From NCBI GenBank assembly GCA_016208525.1, contig JACQYJ010000226.1, forward strand, positions 1-6,110: a stretch of 6,110 nucleotides of DNA, in the 5' to 3' direction. The notes under the pieces are model-generated. The model saw nothing but the letters and a program-made list of their open reading frames with translations, was not told where the DNA came from and ran no database searches. Numbering within the stretch: the first letter of the stretch is position 1; the number at the start of each line of letters is the position of its first letter. Origin of the DNA: Deltaproteobacteria bacterium (lineage in GTDB: Bacteria; Desulfobacterota; JAENJC01). Below are positions 1-4,757 of the stretch, in pieces. A program made the position numbers and the translations under genes.

Positions 1-1651
1 CCCTGTTCTCTGTGAGGAGCTTTTCAGTGCTGTATACCAGGGAGTCGGCCTGGTTCCTGACCTCGACCTCCTCCTTCCTCTTCTTGTCCTCCTCTGCATG
101 GGCCTCGGCGTCCTTCACCATCTTGTCGACCTCTTCCTTATTCAGACCGCTGGACGCAGTGATAACTATCTTCTGCTCCTTCCCTGTTCCCATGTCCTTT
201 GCAGTGACATGCAGTATACCGTTGGAATCTATGTCAAAGGCCACCTCTATCTGCGGGACCCCTCTCGGCGCCGGAGGGAGACCCATAAGATGGAACTTCC
301 CGAGGGTCCTGTTGTCCCTCGCCATGTTCCTTTCTCCCTGCAGGACATGCACCTCAACAGATGTCTGGCTGTCTGCCGCCGTTGTAAATATCTCGCTCTT
401 CCTTGTAGGTATGGTGGTGTTCCTGTCTATAAGCTTTGTCATAACGCCGCCAAGGGTCTCTATACCGAGTGAAAGAGGGGTCACATCTAATAGCACCAGG
501 TCCTTCACGCTGGCCTCACCCCCAAGTATCCCGGCCTGGATTGCGGCGCCCACTGCAACTGCCTCATCAGGGTTGACGCTCCTGTTAGGCTCTTTCTTGA
601 ACACAGTCTTCACAATATCCTGCACCCTCGGTATTCTGGTAGAACCACCAACCAGCAAGGCCTCGTCTATCTTGTCAGGGTCCAGCTTTGCGTCTGCCAT
701 CGCCTTCCTGCACGGTTCAACGCTCCTGCTCAGTATGTCTTCCACCATCTGCTCGAACTTCCCTCTGGAGAGCCTGTAGCTCAGATGTTTCGGCCCTGTG
801 GCATCGGCTGTTATAAATGGCAGGGATATCTCAGTCTCCGTTGTGGATGAAAGCTCTATCTTCGCCTTTTCAGCCGACTCCTTAAGTCTCTGGAGGGCCA
901 TCCTGTCCTTGGAGAGGTCTATCCCCTGGTCCTTCTTGAATTCAGAAACCAGCCAATCCACAAGCCTCTGGTCTATGTTGTCCCCACCAAGATGGGTATC
1001 TCCGTTGGTAGACTTGACCTCGAAAACTCCCTCCCCAATGTCGAGTACCGAGATGTCAAAGGTACCCCCTCCGAAGTCATAAACTGCAATAGTCCCTTCC
1101 TTCTTCTTGTCTTCTCCATAAGCCAGGGCCGATGCTGTTGGCTCGTTGATGATCCTTCTTACGTTCAGCCCGGCTATGACCCCTGCATCCTTTGTCGCCT
1201 GCCTCTGTGCGTCGTTAAAATATGCGGGTACTGTTATGACTGCGTCCGTTACAGCCTCCCCAAGGTACGCCTCTGCCGCTTCCTTGAGCTTGCGGAGGAT
1301 CATGGCGGATATCTCAGGAGCTGTGTAGTGCTTCCCCATTATATCAACAACGGCCCTCCCCTGGTCGTCTGCAAGGACCTTGTAGGGGACCATCTTCATC
1401 TCCTCATTCACCTCGTTAAAACGCCGCCCCATGAACCTCTTTATGGAAAAAACAGTGTTCTCAGGGTTAACAATCGCCTGCCTCTTTGCCACCTGCCCGA
1501 CCAGTATCTGGCCGTCCTTTGTAAAGGCCACAACAGAAGGAGTAAGCCTGTTCCCCTCCTGGTTTACAATAACCTTAGCCTCTCCCCCCTCCATGACCGC
1601 AACCACGGAGTTGGTTGTACCGAGGTCTATACCGATAATCTTGCTGCCCAT
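1..1651 (-). CDS. dnaK: Chaperone protein DnaK (Hsp70), 3' end beyond the window
   Basis: This is the ATP-dependent Hsp70 chaperone, which binds exposed hydrophobic segments of cytosolic proteins and cycles with DnaJ and GrpE. Translating the minus strand from the ATG at 1651-1649 gives 550 uninterrupted codons starting MGSKIIGIDLGTTNS. Visible landmarks are the phosphate-1 loop IDLGTTNS (residues 8-15), the phosphate-2 motif VYDFGGGTFD (about 190-199), LGGDNIDQRL (221-230), the adenosine motif ALLVGGSTRIPRV (331-343), the interdomain linker KDLVLLDVTPLSLG (383-396), and a substrate-binding domain with FDIDSNGILHVTAKD (472-486). The sequence then enters the charged helical lid (EDKKRKEEVEVRNQ). 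Family members are about 640 residues, so roughly 90 residues lie past position 1. I see no frameshift or missing catalytic residue. It is the first gene of its transcript; no grpE or hrcA lies upstream here. Family and name are certain; whether it is the main or a paralogous DnaK cannot be judged. Confidence 0.98.
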   Translation of the reverse strand, partial: MGSKIIGIDLGTTNSVVAVMEGGEAKVIVNQEGNRLTPSVVAFTKDGQILVGQVAKRQAIVNPENTVFSIKRFMGRRFNEVNEEMKMVPYKVLADDQGRAVVDIMGKHYTAPEISAMILRKLKEAAEAYLGEAVTDAVITVPAYFNDAQRQATKDAGVIAGLNVRRIINEPTASALAYGEDKKKEGTIAVYDFGGGTFDISVLDIGEGVFEVKSTNGDTHLGGDNIDQRLVDWLVSEFKKDQGIDLSKDRMALQRLKESAEKAKIELSSTTETEISLPFITADATGPKHLSYRLSRGKFEQMVEDILSRSVEPCRKAMADAKLDPDKIDEALLVGGSTRIPRVQDIVKTVFKKEPNRSVNPDEAVAVGAAIQAGILGGEASVKDLVLLDVTPLSLGIETLGGVMTKLIDRNTTIPTRKSEIFTTAADSQTSVEVHVLQGERNMARDNRTLGKFHLMGLPPAPRGVPQIEVAFDIDSNGILHVTAKDMGTGKEQKIVITASSGLNKEEVDKMVKDAEAHAEEDKKRKEEVEVRNQADSLVYSTEKLLTENR

Positions 1652-1659
1652 TTGCTCCT

Positions 1660-1665
1660 ACCTCC
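1660..1665 (-). promoter_or_regulatory. Ribosome binding site of dnaK
   Basis: On the minus strand GGAGGT lies 8 nt before the ATG at 1651, followed by a second purine-rich AGGAGC only 2 nt from the ATG. The strong, well-spaced GGAGGT fixes the dnaK start at 1651. Confidence 0.85.
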
Positions 1666-1692
1666 AAAATATAGAATTTTACTGCTATTGGG

Positions 1693-1721
1693 ATGATAAT
1701 CATGGGTATGGTGTTTGTCAA
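1693..1721 (-). promoter_or_regulatory. Sigma70-type promoter of dnaK
   Basis: Read on the minus strand, a perfect -35 box TTGACA (1721-1716) is followed after 17 nt by TATCAT (1698-1693), 5 of 6 bases of the -10 consensus. Transcription would start near 1686, giving a leader of about 35 nt before the dnaK ATG. The -35 box lies within CCCTTGACA and is followed 10 nt later by CCCAT. These half-sites recall a heat-shock (sigma32) promoter, but the spacing is too short for a normal one. No CIRCE inverted repeat (HrcA operator) is visible between promoter and gene. Confidence 0.75.
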
Positions 1722-1897
1722 GGGCGCTATCTTGAAAAATCAGCTCATCTGTCTCAGATAGGGCTTCTATCTCCTTCGACTCGTTATTTAAAACTTCTTG
1801 ACTATTCTTCACCCCTGCATGATAATCGGCACAGCTTCATGATTTCACTAAAAAGGCGGTGGATATGCAAGCATTCTCCTTTCCCGAACGGCATTTA

Positions 1898-1952
1898 TAC
1901 CAAGTTGCTTTCAAACATCTATTATCGGACCTTATTGAAAGCTTACTTGGTA
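1898..1952. repeat. Large inverted repeat, 17/18-nt arms and 20-nt loop
   Basis: The left arm TACCAAGTTGCTTTCAA (1898-1914) pairs with TTGAAAGCTTACTTGGTA (1935-1952). This gives two perfect 8-bp stems separated by a 1x2 internal mismatch, around a 20-nt loop. It lies about 175 bp upstream of the dnaK promoter in DNA without genes. There is no T-run after either side, so it is not a standard intrinsic terminator. Its right arm abuts a sequence repeated at the far end of the window, so it is more likely part of a dispersed repeat element than a local regulatory site. Confidence 0.75.
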
Positions 1953-1981
1953 CCTAAATCCTGCAATCTAACCACAGAGCA
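1952..1981 (+). repeat. 30-bp dispersed repeat, copy 1
   Basis: This sequence begins ACCTAAATCCTGCAATC and continues through AACCACAGAGCA. It matches 6073-6102 in the same orientation at 29 of 30 bases; the only difference is T versus G at the 18th base. It joins directly onto the right arm of the inverted repeat at 1935-1952 and is followed by ACACAG. ACCACAGAG-type strings recur between genes in many environmental bacterial genomes, by recollection rather than a search. Confidence 0.8.
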
Positions 1982-2015
1982 CACAGAAAAAACCCTTTAA
2001 TACCAAAAGAAAAAC

Positions 2016-2155
2016 CTTGGCGCCTCTTGCAAAAGTCCCCTTTTGTGTCATTCCGAACGAAGTGAGGAATCTTTCAGTGTAATAAAAATAAAGATTTCTC
2101 CCGCTGGTCGAAATGACAAAACTGCGTTTCTAAGTGTTTTGCAAGAGCCTCCAAG
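2016..2155. repeat. Nested palindromic element, MITE- or REP-like
   Basis: The outer arms are CTTGGCGCCTCTTGCAAAA (2016-2034) and the inverse of CTTGGAGGCTCTTGCAAAA (2155-2137), matching at 17 of 19 bases. Inside them, a 29-nt arm at 2046-2074 starting TGTCATTCCGA matches the inverse of 2090-2118 at 22 of 29 bases, with a 15-nt A+T-rich centre (2075-2089). The whole unit is about 140 bp, has no coding capacity and can fold into one long hairpin. The inner unit (GTCATTCCGA...GAGGAATCT) resembles a repeat I recall as dispersed in many bacterial genomes. It could be a non-autonomous transposable element or a REP-type palindrome; no clear target-site duplication is visible. Confidence 0.75.
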
Positions 2156-2283
2156 TTAAGTGGGTTTATGCCCCGTGGGTAGATTGAGGGGAGTTATGAA
2201 AGGGGTCAAAGGGCGTTAAGGGCGGCAAAGCAGGGCGGGGAACGAATTAGGTGTGGTGTCCTCGGAATTGCCGGAATTGTGGC
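2156..2283. other. G-rich non-coding stretch, probable degenerate repeat DNA
   Basis: No plausible gene with a start and ribosome binding site is seen here. The plus strand is strikingly G-rich (runs such as GAGGGGAG, AAAGGGG, GGGCGGGGAA). At 2263-2279 CGGAATTG occurs twice in tandem, separated by one base. The segment AATTAGGTGTGGTGTCCTCGG (2245-2265, minus the last base in the core) resembles a GGTGTGGTGTCCCCGG motif that I associate from memory with IS200-like REP-associated transposases. No transposase is present, so this would be a remnant at most. Confidence 0.4.
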
Positions 2284-2327
2284 GGGAGGGTTGTGTGTTC
2301 TGCTGCTTTACAGGCGGACTTAAAGGG
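2284..2327 (+). repeat. 44-bp imperfect direct repeat, copy 1
   Basis: This copy starts GGGAGGGTTG and contains the conserved core TACAGGCGGACTT. It aligns without gaps to 3065-3108 at 35 of 44 bases. The two copies are in the same orientation and bracket the brnT-brnA operon. This copy ends 22 bp past the antitoxin stop codon. It is too degenerate to be a recent duplication. Confidence 0.7.
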
Positions 2328-2349
2328 AATGAGCGATCTCTATATGTTT

Positions 2350-2646
2350 TTAGTGTTTTGCCGCACTGGAGCTATGCTTAGGCCCGAGCTTTTTCTCCTG
2401 AAGCTTTTCCTGAATCCAGAGGTTTACGAGGGTGTCAGCCGAGACGCCTCTTTCTTTTGCAATCGAATGGAGGCGTTCTGACAGTATATTGTCTATAGCA
2501 TAGTAAGTCCTTTCCGACTTAATATCCACATCAAACTTTACCTCTTCGGTCTTATCCCAGGTGTCTGACAAATCGTGCGCATCCCAGAATTTGCCCATCT
2601 CTTCGTAAGTCCCAGCCTTGGATATTGAGCTTTTACCTCTGTTCAT
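2350..2646 (-). CDS. brnA: BrnA/CopG-type ribbon-helix-helix antitoxin
   Basis: This 98-residue protein is the antitoxin of a BrnT/BrnA type II toxin-antitoxin pair. Such antitoxins bind and neutralise the partner ribonuclease and repress the shared promoter as dimers. The N-terminal part carries the family-typical YEEMGKFWDAHDLSDTWD (14-31). Residues 46-82 (RTYYAIDNILSERL, then ERGVSADTLVNLWIQEKL) fit the strand-helix-helix layout of a CopG-like DNA-binding domain. The tail after about 83 is charged and probably disordered. The start is ATG with AGGAG 5 nt upstream (2652-2656). The gene follows brnT in the usual toxin-first order: it overlaps the frameshifted toxin frame by 4 nt (ATGA) and the restored toxin frame by 14 nt. 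The antitoxin frame itself is intact. Family is confident; the exact symbol is by family homology. Confidence 0.85.
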   Translation of the reverse strand: MNRGKSSISKAGTYEEMGKFWDAHDLSDTWDKTEEVKFDVDIKSERTYYAIDNILSERLHSIAKERGVSADTLVNLWIQEKLQEKKLGPKHSSSAAKH

Positions 2647-2918
2647 ACTTTCTCCTTTCCCCCTGCGTCATCTCCCTTGCTGATAGAATCAGTGCGCTTT
2701 TGTCCCTTTTGTGCACGAAAAAGACTATCAGGCAGCGTCCGCCTTCCGTCTGCCCCAATGCAGCATAGACATTTTTCTTCAGGCCTGTGCCCCTTTTCAA
2801 CAAACCTGAAATGAGGCTTGTTGTCGAGGAGTTCCCTTACCTCATCCTGCTGGACATCGTGCTTCCGGTCAAGCTTTTCAATGATCTCTTCAAGCCAGAC
2901 GATATGCTCTATCTTCAA
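2633..2918 (-). pseudogene. brnT: BrnT-family toxin, disrupted by a +1 frameshift
   Basis: BrnT toxins are RelE-fold ribonucleases that block translation. The start is TTG (2918-2916) with AGGAG 5 nt upstream (2924-2928). Residues 1-48 are in one frame and typical of the family (MKIEHIVWLEEIIEKL, HFRFVEKGHRPEE). After the A5 run (T5 at 2772-2776 on the plus strand) that frame turns into a non-family tail and stops at 2643. Dropping one A restores the family C-terminus: NVYAALGQTEGGRCLIVFF, then KRDKSALILSAREMT, ending at a TAA at 2635-2633. The repaired protein would be 94 residues, a normal BrnT length. Either the toxin is inactivated while its antitoxin survives, or one base is a sequencing error in a homopolymer. 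Getting past it in vivo needs a +1 shift, which A-run slippage does not usually give. Confidence 0.85.
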
Positions 2919-2951
2919 GCAAGCTCCTATTCAGGATATCATTTATATAAA

Positions 2952-2979
2952 ATCCTATCACATCCGTTTTAACTTTCAA
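2952..2979 (-). promoter_or_regulatory. Weak candidate promoter for brnT-brnA
   Basis: On the minus strand TTGAAA (2979-2974) is followed after 16 nt by TAGGAT (2957-2952), 4 of 6 bases of a -10 box, about 33 bp before the TTG start of the toxin. A second A+T-rich string, TATATAAA, lies closer to the gene but has no -35 partner. No clear palindromic operator was found. Confidence 0.25.
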
Positions 2980-3064
2980 AGCATTATCAGAAACAAAACA
3001 GCGAATAGACGTTTCGCCGGAAGAATTTGAAAGGACTTCTTTTTTTGGTGAGATCAGAAGGGCA

Positions 3065-3108
3065 GGGAAGGTTGCGTATTCTGTGGTTCTACAGGCGGAC
3101 TTGAGGGG
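3065..3108 (+). repeat. 44-bp imperfect direct repeat, copy 2
   Basis: This copy starts GGGAAGGTTG, shares the core TACAGGCGGACTT with the copy at 2284-2327, and matches it at 35 of 44 bases in the same orientation. It ends only 6 bp before the -35 box of the promoter at 3115, so the repeat boundary and the start of the next expression unit nearly coincide. Confidence 0.7.
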
Positions 3109-3114
3109 GGAGTA

Positions 3115-3143
3115 TTGACATTGAATCTGACTACCAATATATT
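3115..3143 (+). promoter_or_regulatory. Strong sigma70-type promoter of the 3193-3725 gene pair
   Basis: A perfect -35 TTGACA (3115-3120), a 17-nt spacer and TATATT (3138-3143, 5 of 6 bases of the -10 consensus) predict transcription from about 3150. The leader would be roughly 40 nt. The region around the -10 is A+T-rich. No clear inverted-repeat operator is visible. Confidence 0.75.
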
Positions 3144-3192
3144 TATATCAAAATAGAAAAGCAATTGAAATTAAGGGCTGAGGATATTGAAT

Positions 3193-3450
3193 TTGAGCGA
3201 AGCCGAACTAAAGCGCTATGAAAATGAAAAGAAATTTGGAAACTGGGAAGAATTGGTTAGCGGTGGCCGCCGATATTTCTACTGGGTAGAAGGACGGTAC
3301 GGCTGGAAAGCGCGTTACGTAAAGGAAGTAGATACCCTGGAGCAAACGGTCAAGTTTTACCAGGAGATTATTAATGAAAGAGGCAAGTTAGTAGAAACGC
3401 ATGAGAAGTCTCCGGTTGATACCCGACATAAGAAGGTTAAGGAGGAATAG
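3193..3450 (+). CDS. Small uncharacterised protein, first gene of a two-gene cassette
   Basis: I do not recognise a named family. From the TTG at 3193 the product has 85 residues and no signal peptide or membrane segment, so it should be cytosolic. It is rich in charged and aromatic residues. A short charged helix (SEAELKRYENEKK) precedes a probable beta-rich core with the aromatic stretch GGRRYFYWVEGRYGWKARYV and then VKFYQEI. The C-terminus is basic (HKKVKEE). I chose TTG 3193 because GAGGA (3180-3184) sits 8 nt upstream; an in-frame TTG at 3187 would leave only 2 nt. The gene has its own near-consensus promoter and is followed after 2 nt by the next gene, whose RBS lies in its last codons. 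Size, coupling and neighbourhood resemble a toxin-antitoxin partner, but that role is inference only. Confidence 0.8.
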   Translation: MSEAELKRYENEKKFGNWEELVSGGRRYFYWVEGRYGWKARYVKEVDTLEQTVKFYQEIINERGKLVETHEKSPVDTRHKKVKEE

Positions 3451-3452
3451 TT

Positions 3453-3725
3453 ATGAAGATAACCCGCCAAATGGTTGCACAGAAGCTCATTGATTACCTT
3501 CATCATGCGATATCTTTAAAAGAACTGGTAGTCTGGGCAGAATCGGCTATGATGGAGGCTGACTTTGAAGAACGCAATTACGAAACCTTGCGCGACATTG
3601 TCAGCCGCATTGGACTTGCTGATGTAAGGGCGTTCGGTATGACCTGGGAGGAGTGTGAAGACTTTCTCTCACGCCTGAAATACGAGGTATGTGTAATGGT
3701 CCACGAAATTCCGGCAGCGGCATAA
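3453..3725 (+). CDS. Small uncharacterised helical protein, second gene of the cassette
   Basis: This 90-residue protein is of unknown function; I do not recognise a named domain. It has no signal peptide or membrane helix. The sequence looks mostly alpha-helical: MKITRQMVAQKLIDYLHH, ISLKELVVWAESAMMEADFEE, YETLRDIVSRIGLADV, then a conserved-looking GMTWEECEDFLSRL followed by a short hydrophobic strand (YEVCVMV). Acidic residues dominate the middle, as expected for a protein that binds a basic partner. The ATG has an excellent RBS (AAGGAGG at 3439-3445, 7 nt spacing) lying inside the end of the upstream gene, so the two are almost certainly co-transcribed from 3115. The pair could be an unlisted toxin-antitoxin module, with this gene perhaps the antitoxin, but nothing in the sequence proves it. 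Confidence 0.82.
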   Translation: MKITRQMVAQKLIDYLHHAISLKELVVWAESAMMEADFEERNYETLRDIVSRIGLADVRAFGMTWEECEDFLSRLKYEVCVMVHEIPAAA

Positions 3726-3787
3726 ATTATCTTGTTCCCTTTTCTGCCTTTTGCCGCCAGTTTCATTATGCGCAAAATACATTGGCC

Positions 3788-3837
3788 AAAAGAGGAAAAA
3801 GGGAAAGAGGAAAGAGGAAAGAAAAAAGAAAGAGGGA
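3788..3837 (+). repeat. 50-base pure purine tract with a GGAAAGA heptamer repeat
   Basis: All 50 bases from 3788 to 3837 are A or G on the plus strand. Within it GGAAAGA occurs three times in perfect tandem (3802-3822). Directly after comes GGGACAGCGACCATTT (3834-3849), a string I recall from REP-like intergenic elements. A 37-codon frame starting at ATG 3768 runs through the tract to TGA 3881 (MRKIHWPKEE...DEIEGRFPD), but it has no RBS and its composition is dictated by the purines, so I do not call it a gene. Confidence 0.7.
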
Positions 3838-3861
3838 CAGCGACCATTTATGATGAAATCG

Positions 3862-3896
3862 AGGGGCGGTTCCCAGATTGAAAACACCGCTCCCCT
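3862..3896. other. Imperfect hairpin in the 3726-3987 spacer
   Basis: AGGGGCGGT (3862-3870) can pair with ACCGCTCCCCT (3886-3896), giving a 9-bp G+C-rich stem with a 2-nt bulge and a 15-nt loop. It lies between the unknown gene pair and the UPF0175/DUF3368 pair. It could act as a weak transcription block, but no T-run follows on either strand. Apart from the purine tract, nothing else functional was identified in 3726-3987. Confidence 0.35.
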
Positions 3897-3987
3897 TACT
3901 CAAGTCTTAGACTATATGGGGTATGAAGCAGGAAGGCTGGACTTTAACCTGTAATTGTAGTAAATCTTATGGTAGAGGAGGTTGTCC

Positions 3988-4272
3988 ATGCATATAGAGG
4001 AACGTAGAATAAAGTATCCTGCGGGATTTGAGCAGGCGGTCCATCTGACAAAAGAGGAGATGGAGCAGCATATCCGCCTGATGGCCGCCCTTAAGATGTT
4101 TGAGCTTGGGAAGATATCATCAGGGAAGGCTGCGGAGCTGGCAGGCATGCCACGGATTGAGTTTTTTGAGGCCTGCGGAAGATATCACGTGAGCGTTTTC
4201 AACTACCCGGCAGAGGAGCTTGAAGATGAGATCAAGAAGGACATGGAAGCGGCCCGGAAGCTTAAACCATGA
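3988..4272 (+). CDS. UPF0175 family protein, probable antitoxin of the DUF3368 toxin
   Basis: This 94-residue protein belongs to UPF0175, a small helix-turn-helix family usually encoded just before PIN-like DUF3368 proteins. The key region is residues 29-66: IRLMAALKMFELGKISSGKAAELAGMPRIEFFEACGR, written here in two parts as IRLMAALKMFELG and KISSGKAAELAGMPRIEFF. GKISSGKAAELAGM is the family signature and forms the helix-turn-helix. The tail (YPAEELEDEIKKDMEAARKLKP) is acidic then basic and probably contacts the toxin. I start at ATG 3988, with GGAGG at 3977-3981 giving 6 nt spacing; the in-frame TTG at 3982 directly touches the Shine-Dalgarno site and is unlikely. The stop overlaps the next start as ATGA, so translation is coupled. 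No convincing promoter was found in the 100 bp upstream. Confidence 0.87.
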   Translation: MHIEERRIKYPAGFEQAVHLTKEEMEQHIRLMAALKMFELGKISSGKAAELAGMPRIEFFEACGRYHVSVFNYPAEELEDEIKKDMEAARKLKP

Positions 4273-4757
4273 AGATTGTCTCAAACACAGGCCCGATAAT
4301 CGGGCTTGCCAAAATAAACAGGCTTTCAATTCTAAAGGAATTGGCTGGTGAAATCCTTATCCCTCCAATGGTTCACCGGGAACTGCTTGCAAAGATCGGG
4401 GATGAAGCAAGCCTGATTGATGAAGCCTTAAACAGTTTTATCCGTATATCCCCTGTCCCACCTTTAGACCCTTCCGTTAAAACAATCATCGCCGACCTTG
4501 ATGCAGGCGAAGGGCATGCAATAGGCCTAGCCTCGACCTTTTCAGGGGATGCCCTCTTGCTGCTCGATGACCGGGCCGGAAGAACGGCTGCGGAGCGATT
4601 GAAGATACCTACCACCGGTCTGATTGGCCTACTTCTATTAGCCAAGGAGAGAGGGATCATAACGAAAGTTTGTGAATATATATCCGAGCTGCGTGAACAA
4701 GGGTACTGGCTTTCCGACCGTGTCGTGGAGATTGCCAGACAATTAGCAGGTGAATGA
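4269..4757 (+). CDS. DUF3368 PIN-like nuclease, probable VapC-type toxin
   Basis: This 162-residue protein has the DUF3368 form of the PIN fold, a metal-dependent ribonuclease domain used by VapC-like toxins. Visible motifs are IVSNTGPIIGLAKI (3-16), IPPMVHREL (31-39), DLDAGEGHAIGLA (77-89) with Glu81, and LLLLDDRAGRTAAE (96-109) with Asp100-Asp101, followed by TTGLIGLLLLAKERGII (115-131). These give acidic positions E38, E81, D100 and D101. The first acidic position of classical PIN domains is Asn6 here; I recall Asn or Asp at this place across DUF3368, so this need not mean inactivity. The length is normal for the family. The gene overlaps the UPF0175 gene by 4 nt and has only a weak upstream GGAAG, consistent with coupled translation. 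The antitoxin-first order matches the usual arrangement. Confidence 0.87.
   Translation: MKIVSNTGPIIGLAKINRLSILKELAGEILIPPMVHRELLAKIGDEASLIDEALNSFIRISPVPPLDPSVKTIIADLDAGEGHAIGLASTFSGDALLLLDDRAGRTAAERLKIPTTGLIGLLLLAKERGIITKVCEYISELREQGYWLSDRVVEIARQLAGE

Noticed and set aside
1627..1812. Minus-strand 61-codon frame starting GTG upstream of dnaK (MKNSQEVLNNESKEIEALS...)
   Set aside because: Its acidic start recalls GrpE N-termini, but it has no Shine-Dalgarno site, contains the dnaK promoter, and runs out of frame into the dnaK start. Better explained as leader and promoter DNA.
12..2000. Several long plus-strand frames opposite dnaK
   Set aside because: They are antisense to a fully conserved dnaK frame and have low-complexity, non-family sequence. 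Codon bias of dnaK explains them.
2251..2481. Plus-strand 76-codon frame across the repeat and brnA end
   Set aside because: Lies in repeat DNA and antisense to a recognised antitoxin; no RBS and no family resemblance.
2772..2776. Programmed frameshifting at the A5 run in brnT
   Set aside because: The required shift is +1, no canonical slippery heptamer or stimulatory element is evident, and the run is short for polymerase slippage. Mutation or sequencing error is simpler.
3020..3052. AAGAA...TTCTT stem followed by a T7 run, considered as a terminator
   Set aside because: Only a 5-bp A+T stem, and no plus-strand gene lies upstream to be terminated.
3751..3954. Plus-strand 67-codon frame through the purine tract
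   Set aside because: TTG start without RBS; the middle is Lys/Arg/Glu low complexity forced by pure purine DNA.
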